From assembly GCF_009917385.1 (NCBI RefSeq), contig NZ_QWLJ01000022.1, positions 1-47,547 of the forward strand: 47,547 nucleotides of DNA. Direction: 5' to 3'. Below the pieces are notes generated by a model, which saw only the letters and a list, made by a program, of their open reading frames with translations, was not told the DNA's origin and ran no database searches. Each line of letters begins with the position of its first letter. The stretch's first letter is position 1. The translations under genes were made by a program, and so were the position numbers. Shown here piece by piece: positions 26,809-36,572 of this stretch. Origin of the DNA: Roseburia sp. 1XD42-34. Its GTDB lineage: Bacteria; Bacillota; Bacilli; Bacillales; Amphibacillaceae.

Positions 26809-28131
26809 ATGAAGCTTTGGGGCGGAAGGTTTACAAAAGAAGAAGACAAACTGATGAAGGTGTTTAATTCATCATTAGAAGAAGATCTGGCTCTCGTGGA
26901 AGAAGATATTGCCGGGAGTATTGCTCATGCAGAGATGCTCGTTCATTGCAATATATTATCTAAAAAAGAGGGAGAGAAAATACTCCAAGGTCTCCATAAT
27001 ATAAAGCAAGATATTGAAAGTGGAAAACTTACAGTAGAAGGAGAGCATGAAGATATTCATAGCTTCGTGGAAGCTACATTAACAGAGATGATCGGAGAAG
27101 CGGGAAAGAAGCTGCATACATCACGAAGCAGAAATGATCAGGTTGCCACAGATTTAAAGCTATATGCGAAGAGGCAGGCATTGGAAACTATTCGCGCATT
27201 GCAATCATTGAATGATAGCTTGGAAAAAACAGCAACAGCAAATCGACAAATCATCATGCCTGGTTACACCCATTTGCAGCGCGCCCAAGTAGTGACTTTT
27301 GGCTATCATTTACGTGCATATATAGAAATGTTTAAAAGAGATATCAAACGGTTAGAGCACACGATGGAAAATTCAAATGACAGCCCATTAGGTTCTGGGG
27401 CATTAGCAGGAACCACTCATACTATTGACCGGCAAATCACTGCAGAAAAACTGGGCTTTCGCAAACCGACAGTTAATTTTATGGATGGTGTAAGCGATCG
27501 GGATTTTATTCTCGAACTATTATCTGATTTATCGATTATTATGATGCATTTAAGTAGGTTAAGTGAAGAACTTATTTTATGGAGCAGTCAAGAATTTTCG
27601 TTTATTAAAATTGATGATGCATATGCTACAGGCAGCAGTATTATGCCACAAAAAAAGAACCCTGACGCTGCTGAACTGATTAGAGGAAAGACAGGAAAGG
27701 TATACGGTGCACTGGTCGCTGCATTAACAACGATGAAAGGTTTACCACTTGCTTATAATAAAGATATGCAAGAAGTAAAGCTACCGATGTTTCAAGCAGT
27801 AGAGGAAGTATTGCTTTCTGTGCAAATGATGGATAAGATGATCGCTACTATTCATGTGAATGGCGAACAAATGAAGCAAGCGATCAAAGCAGGCTTTTTA
27901 AACGCAACTGAAGTAGCAGATTACCTTGTACAAAAAGGCGTTCCTTTCCGTGACGCACATGAAATTGTCGGGGCAATCGTCTTGTATTGCGAAGAAGCAG
28001 GGAAAAGCATTGAGCAATTGACATTAGAAGAGCTGCAGAAATTTAGTGATTGTATGGAAGAGGATATATTTGATTATGTAGAGTATACGAATTTATTAAA
28101 GCGGGGAAATAAACGAGAAATGTTGGAGTAA
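26809..28131 (+). CDS. argH: Argininosuccinate lyase
   Basis: 440 residues of the fumarase/aspartase superfamily. It splits argininosuccinate into arginine and fumarate. Motifs: N-terminal MKLWGGRFTKE, TSRSRNDQVATD (104-115), GYTHLQRAQ (152-160, with the catalytic His), and the signature GSSIMPQKKNPD (275-286) with catalytic Ser277. It is about 20 residues shorter than usual at the C-terminus. No argG or other arginine gene is adjacent, unlike the usual argGH pair; it could be a second copy or a relative with another lyase substrate. RBS about AGGGAGTGG before the ATG. Confidence 0.9.
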   Translation: MKLWGGRFTKEEDKLMKVFNSSLEEDLALVEEDIAGSIAHAEMLVHCNILSKKEGEKILQGLHNIKQDIESGKLTVEGEHEDIHSFVEATLTEMIGEAGKKLHTSRSRNDQVATDLKLYAKRQALETIRALQSLNDSLEKTATANRQIIMPGYTHLQRAQVVTFGYHLRAYIEMFKRDIKRLEHTMENSNDSPLGSGALAGTTHTIDRQITAEKLGFRKPTVNFMDGVSDRDFILELLSDLSIIMMHLSRLSEELILWSSQEFSFIKIDDAYATGSSIMPQKKNPDAAELIRGKTGKVYGALVAALTTMKGLPLAYNKDMQEVKLPMFQAVEEVLLSVQMMDKMIATIHVNGEQMKQAIKAGFLNATEVADYLVQKGVPFRDAHEIVGAIVLYCEEAGKSIEQLTLEELQKFSDCMEEDIFDYVEYTNLLKRGNKREMLE

Positions 28132-28171
28132 ATAAGCCTTGTTCCTGGCTGTTTCACATTTCAACCTAATT

Positions 28172-28210
28172 GCTGTGCTGCCTTTGTCTGTAGTGTCGAA
28201 GCAGCACAGC
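28172..28210. other. 10-bp perfect inverted repeat after argH
   Basis: GCTGTGCTGC (28172-28181) and GCAGCACAGC (28201-28210), 19-base loop, between the converging argH and HAD genes. No T-run on either side, so probably a weak or Rho-assisted terminator at most. Confidence 0.5.
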
Positions 28211-28285
28211 TATAAAAGTGAACATCATTTTTTGCCTTTCTGCTTGCATCAACGGGAAAGCATGGTGCTTGAGTCATGCATGTCT

Positions 28286-29134
28286 TCAAAGTAATTGATG
28301 TCGTTTAAAGCTACGCATCAACCCATCATTTTCAGCCTTTGACGTGATCTCTTTGGCCACTTTTTTTAAATCCTCTGTAGCATTTTCCATGGCAATTCCA
28401 TAGTGAACAGCTTCAAACATTTTAATATCATTGTCCCCGTCTCCATATGCCATGCTTTGCTCTTTGGAAATTTGTAAATAATCTAATACAAATTCAACGG
28501 CTTTGTATTTATCTACTCCTTTAACAGCGATTTCTCCACTTTCTGAACCAAATTGTGCAACCGTTGTTCGATACATAGTAAATTCTTTGTCAAAGGTATT
28601 GCTGATTTCCTGAAACGGATGTGCTTTGCTGCTAATGAAGGATATTTTATTCACATTTCCATAGTCAATGGCTTTATGTTGGTAACTGTCCAGTAGTTGA
28701 TAAAACCAGTGAAATTCTAGATCTGCATTTTCAAATGCTTCACTTCCTTCAGGTAAGCCCTCTGTAATACGCTTTCGTATAACATCTTTACAATTCTCAC
28801 TTCCGAACAGTCCGTCATTGGATTCAAGATAGTAACCAATTTGATAGCGATGAAAATATGCAATGATTTGACGTACTGCATCTTCTGGCATTGTTTGATG
28901 ATAAACAAGCTCATTATTTACTTCAATATAACCGCCTCCAGCTCCAATAATTCCATCAAAACCAATTTCTAATATACTGGAAATTATTTCAGGTCTAGAC
29001 CGCCCTGTACAAAGATACACGATATGGCCATTCTCTCTGGCAGCACGAATAGCATGTCTAGCAGATGAAGGGACTTTTCCGTCTGGTGTAGTTAATGTTC
29101 CATCCACGTCGATAAAAATAACTTTCTTATTCAA
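28286..29134 (-). CDS. Cof-type HAD superfamily phosphatase
   Basis: 282 residues, HAD subfamily IIB. Motif I is FIDVDGTLT (nucleophile Asp9, general acid Asp11), motif II CTGRSR, a large cap domain at about 85-190, motif III Lys in VKGVDKYKAV, and motif IV GDGDNDIKMFEAVHYGIAMENA. Such enzymes dephosphorylate sugar phosphates or flavin phosphates; the substrate is not visible. The start is TTG at 29134 with GGGAGGG about 10 bases upstream; no ATG fits. It follows the beta-glucoside genes in the same direction but is separated by a repeat copy, so it is probably a separate unit. Confidence 0.88.
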   Translation of the reverse strand: MNKKVIFIDVDGTLTTPDGKVPSSARHAIRAARENGHIVYLCTGRSRPEIISSILEIGFDGIIGAGGGYIEVNNELVYHQTMPEDAVRQIIAYFHRYQIGYYLESNDGLFGSENCKDVIRKRITEGLPEGSEAFENADLEFHWFYQLLDSYQHKAIDYGNVNKISFISSKAHPFQEISNTFDKEFTMYRTTVAQFGSESGEIAVKGVDKYKAVEFVLDYLQISKEQSMAYGDGDNDIKMFEAVHYGIAMENATEDLKKVAKEITSKAENDGLMRSFKRHQLL

Positions 29135-29205
29135 ATTTATTAAACCCTCCCCAAATATTAGCTATTAGACCACCAAAGAAGGAGAAACCTTCTAGGATGG
29201 TCCCT

Positions 29206-29398
29206 TTTATCGGTATATAAGTTTCTGTAAGACTTTTACTTTAGGAGCGGGATAATCTTGTACTGTAACAAGTCTAAGTGATGGATAAATTTCCCTAAAT
29301 GCTCGATTCTTTCAGGAGACCTTTAGGTCATACCCTTGGACCACTAACCATCAGTGGGGAATGAATCAAACCCCACTGATTGAAGATGCAATTTATTG
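29206..29398 (+). repeat. Family I intergenic repeat, copy D
   Basis: About 193 bp lying between the HAD gene and the phospho-beta-glucosidase gene, both on the opposite strand. It keeps GTATATAAG, AAGACTT/AAGTCT (an arm pair also found in copy B), GAGACCTTTAGGTCATAC, and the end hairpin ACCATCAGTGGGG with CCCCACTGATTG. The outer GGTGCTGT/ACAGCACC stem is not recognisable here. Confidence 0.75.
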
Positions 29399-29402
29399 CT
29401 TA

Positions 29403-30890
<1,488 letters not shown>

Positions 30891-30926
30891 TTAATAGCTA
30901 TCTATATGAACCCCCGATGGGGATGT

Positions 30927-32789
30927 TCACTTAATTAACATGACTAATTTATCATCACATGCAGTGACACGTTTTTTAGATGTAGCAATTACGTCTAGAA
31001 AATGAGCTGAATTTGTTACGATAATCGGTGTAATAATTGAAATGTCTTGTTTTTTAATAGTTTCAATATCAAAGGTTAATAGCTTGTCTCCGAGTTTGAT
31101 ATCATCATCGACTTGCACATTTAGTGTAAATCCCTCACCGTTTAAATTCACCGTTTCTAACCCGATATGAATGAGTAATTCAACTCCATCATTAGAAGTA
31201 ATGCCAATTGCATGGCACGTGGGCGCTATCGTTGTTACTTTTCCGGAAAATGGTGCGACTACGACACCGTCTTTTGGCTCAATAGCTAGCCCTTTTCCCA
31301 CAAGGCCCTCTGCAAACGTGGCATCTGGAACAGATTCTAAGGGCATTACTTTTCCAGTAATTGGTGATAGAATGTCAATGGTTATATCCTTTTCTGGTGT
31401 TGTATCATGCGTTGCAGCTTGTAAGGGGTTTTCTTCGTCCTTAAAGCCAAGTAATAAAGTCATGATAAGTGAAATAGTAAAACTTGCTGTGACACCTATT
31501 AGCGCATAGAGTAAATTATTGGTACCACTCATGATGTATGTGGGAATAGACATGATACCTGGTACTGTAAATGCTGTTGTTTTTACGACAAGTGTTCCAA
31601 AAATTGCACCACCAACAGCCCCCCCAACTAAACTTGCATAAAATGGTTTCTTTAATTTCATCGTAACTCCGTATATAGCTGGTTCAGTAATCCCAAACAT
31701 TGCTGGTATAAAAGTGGAGAAAGATAGCTGTTTCATTTTTTTATTTTTTGTTTTAATTAACACGCCTAATGTTGCACCAGCTTGCGCTAGATTAGCGACA
31801 AAGTTCATTGGCAAGAGCATGATGTCATACCCATATTTATCGAAGCTAGCAAATGATCCAGGGAAAAATGCATAGTGCATACCTGTAATAACGATAAGCG
31901 GCATCAGACCACCCATCAGTAATCCAGCAAATGGGCCAGCGACATCAAACAGACCTGAGAAAAATGCATCTAAATAGATACCGGCATAGCTTCCTAATGG
32001 TGCGATAAACAATAACGTTAACGGTGCAGTTACGACCAAGGTTAATAATGGAACGAAGATAATACGTAACGACCGTGGAACGATTTTATCTGCACCTTTA
32101 TGAATATAACTTAAAAGCCAAACACCTAATATAATGGGGATGACTGAGGAAGCATAGCTGTTCATTGGTATTGGCAAGCCAAGGAAGCTTAAACTATCTA
32201 CTTCTGTTCCAGCAGCATATTCCATTATCTTTGGATACATCAAAATACCTGCCAACGCAACAGAGAGGGATGCATCGGTATTGAATTTTTTCGCAGCCGA
32301 AAATGCGATTAAGAACGGTAAAAAGTGAAACGGTGCATCAGAAATAAAATGTAAAATTTCATATGTTGAACTCTGATTAGAAAGTAACTGTAAGGCTATA
32401 AATAAAGCTAGCAATCCTTTTAATAATCCAGCACCAACAATAGCTGGTAGAATTGGCGTAAATATACCAGAAATAACGTCAAATATGCGTTCAATGACAT
32501 TCCCTTTTTGTCTTTTAGAAGATGAAGGATGGTTGCTTCCATCACTACCTGTTAGTCGGCTGACTGCTGCAAAAACTTCTGCTACTTGATTACCAATAAT
32601 GACTTGGAATTGTCCGCTTTTAAATTGTGCCCCTAAAACACCGTCAAGTGCTCTGATTTTGTCTATATTTACTTTGTCATTACTAATTACATTAAAGCGC
32701 AAGCGAGTAATACAGTGCCAACTTTGCAAAATGTTTTCTTTCCCGCCCATTTCTTTAACGATTTTTTCTGCAAGCTTTTGCTTGTTCAT
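30927..32789 (-). CDS. bglP: Beta-glucoside PTS transporter EIIBCA
   Basis: 620 residues with three fused domains. EIIB (about 1-85) has the phospho-Cys in SWHCITRLRF near residue 27; EIIC (about 105-460) is membrane, with about ten helices and GITEPAIYGVTMKLKKPF; EIIA (about 480-620) carries LLIHIGLETVNL with the phospho-His. It imports and phosphorylates beta-glucosides such as salicin or arbutin. The ATG at 32789 is preferred (GAAGGGACGA upstream) over a start at 32831, which would extend into the terminator region. Preceded by a RAT/terminator, so its expression should need LicT. Confidence 0.95.
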   Translation of the reverse strand: MNKQKLAEKIVKEMGGKENILQSWHCITRLRFNVISNDKVNIDKIRALDGVLGAQFKSGQFQVIIGNQVAEVFAAVSRLTGSDGSNHPSSSKRQKGNVIERIFDVISGIFTPILPAIVGAGLLKGLLALFIALQLLSNQSSTYEILHFISDAPFHFLPFLIAFSAAKKFNTDASLSVALAGILMYPKIMEYAAGTEVDSLSFLGLPIPMNSYASSVIPIILGVWLLSYIHKGADKIVPRSLRIIFVPLLTLVVTAPLTLLFIAPLGSYAGIYLDAFFSGLFDVAGPFAGLLMGGLMPLIVITGMHYAFFPGSFASFDKYGYDIMLLPMNFVANLAQAGATLGVLIKTKNKKMKQLSFSTFIPAMFGITEPAIYGVTMKLKKPFYASLVGGAVGGAIFGTLVVKTTAFTVPGIMSIPTYIMSGTNNLLYALIGVTASFTISLIMTLLLGFKDEENPLQAATHDTTPEKDITIDILSPITGKVMPLESVPDATFAEGLVGKGLAIEPKDGVVVAPFSGKVTTIAPTCHAIGITSNDGVELLIHIGLETVNLNGEGFTLNVQVDDDIKLGDKLLTFDIETIKKQDISIITPIIVTNSAHFLDVIATSKKRVTACDDKLVMLIK

Positions 32790-32840
32790 GATTCGTCCCT
32801 TCTTCCGTTTTATTATGGTTGCTAAAAGCAAAGCATGAAT

Positions 32841-32923
32841 AAAAAAACCTAAGCGAAATTCACACAGCAGTTAATGGCTGTCGTAAATTTTGCTTAGGTT
32901 AATGCCTGGTTAAGTAACACACC
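32841..32923 (-). promoter_or_regulatory. LicT-type ribonucleic antiterminator and terminator before bglP
   Basis: On the minus strand a RAT-like element spans about 32923-32895 with the core GTGTTACT, then CAGGCA and ACCT. It overlaps the 5' arm of a terminator: AACCTAAGC (32892-32900 complement) pairs with GCTTAGGTT and ends in a run of seven T (plus-strand A at 32841-32847). Binding of active antiterminator to the RAT would block the hairpin and allow bglP read-through. RAT consensus is from established BglG/LicT work. Confidence 0.85.
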
Positions 32924-32934
32924 TAACAAATTAT

Positions 32935-33771
32935 TTATCTATTCTCTTGGAAAATACGCTCTATATGAATAACTAAAAATGCAATTTCGTCATAAGTAAC
33001 TTCCCAGTTGAATTCTTTTTCTACCATTTCTTTAATGATTAACCCACACGCATAACTTTTCATATATCTTTCTTCAATAGTTTTCTTTAAAGCCTCATCC
33101 ATTTGAATGTTTTCCTGGTGGTTCATCTTTTGTCGGGCTATGAAATAGCGTAGATGGGTAATAAATCGAGAATAGTTAATGGTCGTTTTATCGATATTTA
33201 CTTCAAATAATCGTTGAATAATTTTTACAATATTTTTTATTAGCTTGGTAATTTGTATCGTTTCTTCCATGGATGAGCTATCAATTTGCGCATTGACAAA
33301 GTGAAGCGCAATGAAGGCAGCTTCCATTTCCGGAAGGCTATAGCCTAAATCTTCTTTAATGATTTGGACAGCCATTTTACCTACTTCATATTCTTCATAA
33401 TACAAGTAAGGAATTTCCCATTGTAGTGGGTTATCTTTATTTATGTCATGGTTTCTTTTATCTGTAGCAAATTGCAAATGGTCTGCTAAAGAGAAAAGAA
33501 TGGACTGATTTAATTTTTTGTGAAGCTTTTCTTCACCGAAACGAATAATTTTCTCTGTAACTGCTAATAGTTCTGGAGAAATTTGTTCTAAAAAAGTACT
33601 TGTTTGCATGTTTTTTTCTGCCTTGAAAATTTGGGTGGCTTTTGATTCATCCACTAAATCACCATATTTTTTTTTGAAACCGATACCAGTGCCAAATATA
33701 ATTAATTCTTCATTTTCTTCTGACTTGGCTAAAATGATATTGTTGTTTAATGATTTTATGATTTTAAGCAA
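32935..33771 (-). CDS. licT: BglG/LicT family transcriptional antiterminator
   Basis: 278 residues from a TTG start. An N-terminal CAT RNA-binding domain (LLKIIKSLNNNIILAKSEENEELIIFGTGIGFKKKYGD, residues 1-55) is followed by two PRD domains. Likely regulatory histidines: SLADHLQF and AALH-type EAAFIALHFVN in PRD1, FITHLRYF and LVIHIERIF in PRD2. EI/HPr and EII phosphorylation of these sites controls dimerisation. The TTG at 33771 has AGGGGTGAG 6 bases upstream and gives the standard N-terminus; the frame opens 15 codons earlier inside the upstream terminator. Confidence 0.93.
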   Translation of the reverse strand: MLKIIKSLNNNIILAKSEENEELIIFGTGIGFKKKYGDLVDESKATQIFKAEKNMQTSTFLEQISPELLAVTEKIIRFGEEKLHKKLNQSILFSLADHLQFATDKRNHDINKDNPLQWEIPYLYYEEYEVGKMAVQIIKEDLGYSLPEMEAAFIALHFVNAQIDSSSMEETIQITKLIKNIVKIIQRLFEVNIDKTTINYSRFITHLRYFIARQKMNHQENIQMDEALKKTIEERYMKSYACGLIIKEMVEKEFNWEVTYDEIAFLVIHIERIFQENR

Positions 33772-33796
33772 TTTAGTCTCACCCCTAAAAAAGCCA

Positions 33797-33892
33797 TAAA
33801 AAAACACCAATATCAAAACATAACAGAAAATGAAGAAAGTTCACTTACGTTACATTTGACTTGGTGGTGCCTGATCGAGTCAGTAACACTCC
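33797..33892 (-). promoter_or_regulatory. Second RAT/terminator module upstream of licT itself
   Basis: On the minus strand about 33892-33862 reads GGAGTGTTACTG, then CAGGCA, the RAT signature. Downstream, CACCAA plus TCAAA pairs with TTTGA plus TTGGTG and ends in seven T (plus-strand A at 33797-33804). So licT is itself subject to antitermination, giving positive feedback on its own synthesis. Confidence 0.8.
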
Positions 33893-33906
33893 TGTATCCT
33901 ACTTTA

Positions 33907-33935
33907 AATTTATCATATACGTAAAGCGTTGTCAA
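33907..33935 (-). promoter_or_regulatory. Promoter of the licT-bgl operon
   Basis: TTGACA (33935-33930), 17-bp spacer, TAAATT (33912-33907), placing the start just before the RAT. The bases GACAACGCTTTAC overlapping the -35 are cre-like with about three mismatches; catabolite control through CcpA is possible. Confidence 0.7.
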
Positions 33936-34125
33936 TACCTTAAAATGTGGGGAGACTATCAGATATTTATGGGAACTACTTTAAAAAGTGGATACAAAAA
34001 ACTTTAAGGAAAAGTAAAATTGCCTAAGGTCAAAAATTTTACTTTATTGAAAAATGATTAAAAGATGTTTTGTTTACAATCAACACATAGGGTCTTTTTT
34101 TGAGAGATAAGAAAGTATGAAAATT

Positions 34126-34308
34126 TTGGCATTGGAATAACGTATAACGGAATAGCCACGTCCGGCGCATGAGCCCAGCAACTACGCAACTTCACGACTC
34201 GCCCTACGATAAGTCATCATTGGTTCGTATCCTCACCATGATTCCTAAAACTTTAGTCGCTTCGTTCCAGTTGCTACGTTGCTAAACGGGCGCTTTCGCC
34301 TTTGTTCT
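34126..34308 (-). repeat. Family II intergenic repeat, copy c (internally deleted)
   Basis: Contains both outer parts (GCCACGTCCGGCGC through CCCTACGATAAGTCATCATTGG, and CCTAAAACTTTAGTCGCTTC through TTTGTTCT) but lacks about 75 bases between GGTTCGT and ATGATTCC, exactly the part that holds the two hairpins in copies d and e. Located between licT and the GT8 gene. Confidence 0.85.
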
Positions 34309-34321
34309 ATTATACATGGAT

Positions 34322-35134
34322 TCAGTTAAAATCATTTGCTAAACGTTCGTAATGCTTATATAAAGAATGGAAACTACCATAATACGTTTTGTACCAAGGC
34401 TTTTTTTTGCCACAAAAATGCACGATCGATGTATGATTTATCACATAGTCCATATCGACTTTATGTTTGCTCTTTATTTTATAATAATAATAAAATCGTG
34501 CATCAAAATTATAAATCACTTCATCGATATCTTTAATATATTTAGAATATAGACCGTTTAAAATATCCTGATCCGGGAGAATTAATTTCTTTTTATTTTC
34601 TTCGACAAACTCATAAATTGCTTGCTCCGATATGGACTCTCGTTGTTCCGTTAAATTTAGTAACAATACACCAGAATTATAATAGGCATCTACATCATAT
34701 GGTCGTAATCTGAGTTTATTAATATTTGTAATTGGCGTACGATCATGATAGGCAGCAGCATACAAATAGCCAGAAATGTCCATGTTATACAAATCTCGTA
34801 TGGAATTGATAACCAAAATATCTGGATCGAGATAAAGAACTCTATCCAGTGAAGTAGGCAAAAACTTATATGCTAATAACCGGTAATACATTTCCTTTGA
34901 AAAGTGTTTAACAACAGGAGCATTAGCAAAATGATGCCCTTCTACGGTGATGGTTTCTAACTGATGTCCATGCTCTTCTACAAAGTTAGTCAGCATATTT
35001 ATTTCACTATCTCTTAATGAAGATTGCATGACGTAAATGCAGAATGAATCTCTTTGATGATGGGCAAATAGAGAATAAAGCATCACTTTTAATGGATGTA
35101 AATAATTGGAATCAACCGTAACTAAAATATTCAT
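34322..35134 (-). CDS. Glycosyltransferase family 8 protein (general stress protein A-like)
   Basis: 270 residues, GT8 family. It starts MNILVTVDSNYLHPLKVMLYSL, and has the metal- and nucleotide-sugar-binding DPD motif (YLDPDIL, Asp103 and Asp105), YYNSGVLLLNL and the late HFCGKKKPWY. The family transfers glucose or galactose from UDP-sugars; B. subtilis GspA is of this type. The ATG at 35134 has GGGAGAT upstream; an ATG at 35140 is also possible. A weak sigma-B-like GTTTGA...GGTTAG pair lies upstream. Acceptor substrate unknown. Confidence 0.85.
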   Translation of the reverse strand: MNILVTVDSNYLHPLKVMLYSLFAHHQRDSFCIYVMQSSLRDSEINMLTNFVEEHGHQLETITVEGHHFANAPVVKHFSKEMYYRLLAYKFLPTSLDRVLYLDPDILVINSIRDLYNMDISGYLYAAAYHDRTPITNINKLRLRPYDVDAYYNSGVLLLNLTEQRESISEQAIYEFVEENKKKLILPDQDILNGLYSKYIKDIDEVIYNFDARFYYYYKIKSKHKVDMDYVINHTSIVHFCGKKKPWYKTYYGSFHSLYKHYERLANDFN

Positions 35135-35251
35135 AAACATATCTCCCACTATCAGTTTGTTAAGTGACTCCATAAATAAAATGGACCATATCGCATTTCT
35201 AACCTTGTTTATTTTTCAAACAAACATTTTATTATTTTCAAGCTTATTCAC

Positions 35252-35439
35252 TTTATCTCACATATAAGGCAGGTAAGACCTTTACTTCGGTATTATGGGA
35301 TGAAATTTAAGAGGATAAGCGATGGATTCAACTCCCAAGTCAAATGCCTGAATCGATTCAGAGGTATTAAACCATATCCCTGTGATACGAACCGTTAGAA
35401 AGAATAACATATCCCCAACTGATGGAAGATCCCTTTATG
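35252..35439 (+). repeat. Family I intergenic repeat, diverged copy E
   Basis: Recognised by its ends: TATCTCACATATAAGGCAGGTAAGAC and CCCAACTGATGGAAGATCCCTTTATG, with AAATGCCTG and GAGGTATTAAACCATA in the middle. It is the most diverged of the full-length copies. Lies between the GT8 and Hsp20 genes. Confidence 0.65.
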
Positions 35440-35506
35440 TAAATAAAGGTGGATTATTTATTGATTCCACTTAAAAGATAAATATGCTCTTTGGTTTATC
35501 TTAATA

Positions 35507-35538
35507 TGTAAAATAAAAATGGTGGGGCTAACCATTTT
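35507..35538 (-). terminator. Likely terminator downstream of hsp20
   Basis: AAAATGGT (35516-35523) pairs with ACCATTTT (35531-35538); on the minus strand the hairpin is followed by TATTTTACAT. It is about 75 bases past the Hsp20 stop codon. Confidence 0.55.
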
Positions 35539-35612
35539 CTACGTCTCGGGTTTTTGTTCTATACGCCTGTGCTTTTTCATAAACATGTCGTTGTATCAGA
35601 AATTTTCAATCG

Positions 35613-36080
35613 CTATTGTTTATTAATTTGGATACGACGCTTGTTGCTATCTTTTGTTTTTGGAATGTGAAGGTATAGAATGCCGTTTTTATGGTCAGCA
35701 CTGATTTTGTCTGTGTTCACATTATCAGGTAATGCGAAAGAACGCTGGAATGATCCGTAGTTGTGTTCAATAATACGCATTTCTGTATCATTGTCTTCTG
35801 TTTCTATTTGCTGCTTTTTCTCACCTTTTATCGTAAGCATGTTGTTATCAATTTCAATTTCAATATCAGCTGGATCCATACCAGGAATTTCGGCTTCTAC
35901 AATATACTTATCTTTCTTTTCACGGATATTGCATGCCAATGAACCACCTTGTTCTCTATTCCAAAAACTTCCGTTAGTGAAAAATGGGTCATTGAAGAAG
36001 CGTTCAAACATCCCATCAATCTCATTTTTAAATTTGCGTAAAGGTTGGTCGTCTCCATTCCATCTTTTAATTGGATTCAT
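35613..36080 (-). CDS. Hsp20/alpha-crystallin family small heat shock protein
   Basis: 155 residues. The N-terminal arm (PIKRWNGDDQPLRKFKNEIDGMFERFFNDPFF) precedes the alpha-crystallin domain from about residue 50 to 148, with the typical IVEAEIPGMDPADIEIEIDNNMLTIKGEKK, GSFQRSFALPDNVNTDKISADHKNGILYLHIPK. A C-terminal RRIQINKQ holds the IxI-like motif used in oligomer assembly. It acts as an ATP-independent holdase. The ATG at 36080 has GGGAGGA 6 bases upstream; the frame opens earlier without an RBS. No CIRCE element seen. Confidence 0.95.
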   Translation of the reverse strand: MNPIKRWNGDDQPLRKFKNEIDGMFERFFNDPFFTNGSFWNREQGGSLACNIREKKDKYIVEAEIPGMDPADIEIEIDNNMLTIKGEKKQQIETEDNDTEMRIIEHNYGSFQRSFALPDNVNTDKISADHKNGILYLHIPKTKDSNKRRIQINKQ

Positions 36081-36369
36081 TTCTATTCCTCCCTTAAATA
36101 ACATTTTTAATTCTACCAATGCTGCTTTTATTTAATGAAAGGAAAAATGGATACAACGACAAAAAAACTTAACGATGATCGAAAAGTTGCTACAGACGTG
36201 AGTTTTACTTTGGTTAGCCCTGTTAAACTCCCCTCTATATTATATATAGCCGTTATCAATAAAATAAAACCTCTAGCAAATAAAATAAAAAAGTTCCGTA
36301 AAAACAAACTATTTTAACTAATCCGTCTATAAAATTTGATAAAAGGAAGGAGGGAAGGGAGCTAATTAT
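36081..36369. other. Upstream region of hsp20, no gene recognised
   Basis: A 60-codon plus-strand frame here lacks a ribosome binding site and is Lys-rich without recognisable features. A TATAAT-like box is present around 36236 on either strand, without a clear -35 partner. Confidence 0.4.
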
Positions 36370-36525
36370 ATAACGTGAATCTTTCAGCAGTGGGGGTTTT
36401 CATTCATCGTCCTAAGTAAGCACCTAAATACCCTTTTTCGTAAGAGACCTTTAGGTCATATGTTGCAGTACAAATGATCCGACTCCTCAAGCGGGAGTCG
36501 CACAGCACCTTATATGCGAAAAAAT
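36370..36525 (-). repeat. Family I intergenic repeat, copy C, with inverted internal segment
   Basis: Read on the minus strand, the 5' end GCATATAAGGTGCTGTGCGACTCC-type sequence and the 3' end CCCCCACTGCTGAAAGATTCAC are in the normal order, but the ACCTAAA (36422-36428) to TTTAGGT (36450-36456) module between them is in the opposite orientation to copies A and D. Its local hairpin GACTCC/GGAGTC is perfect here, where copies A and B carry a G-T pair. Confidence 0.75.
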
Positions 36526-36572
36526 CTTTTGTAAAGCTTTAACAGCTTACCTTGTACAGAAAATGATCCCGC

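Noticed and set aside
36135..36317. 60-codon plus-strand ORF upstream of hsp20
   Set aside because: No ribosome binding site, Lys-rich composition without domain features, and it lies in the region that must hold the hsp20 promoter.
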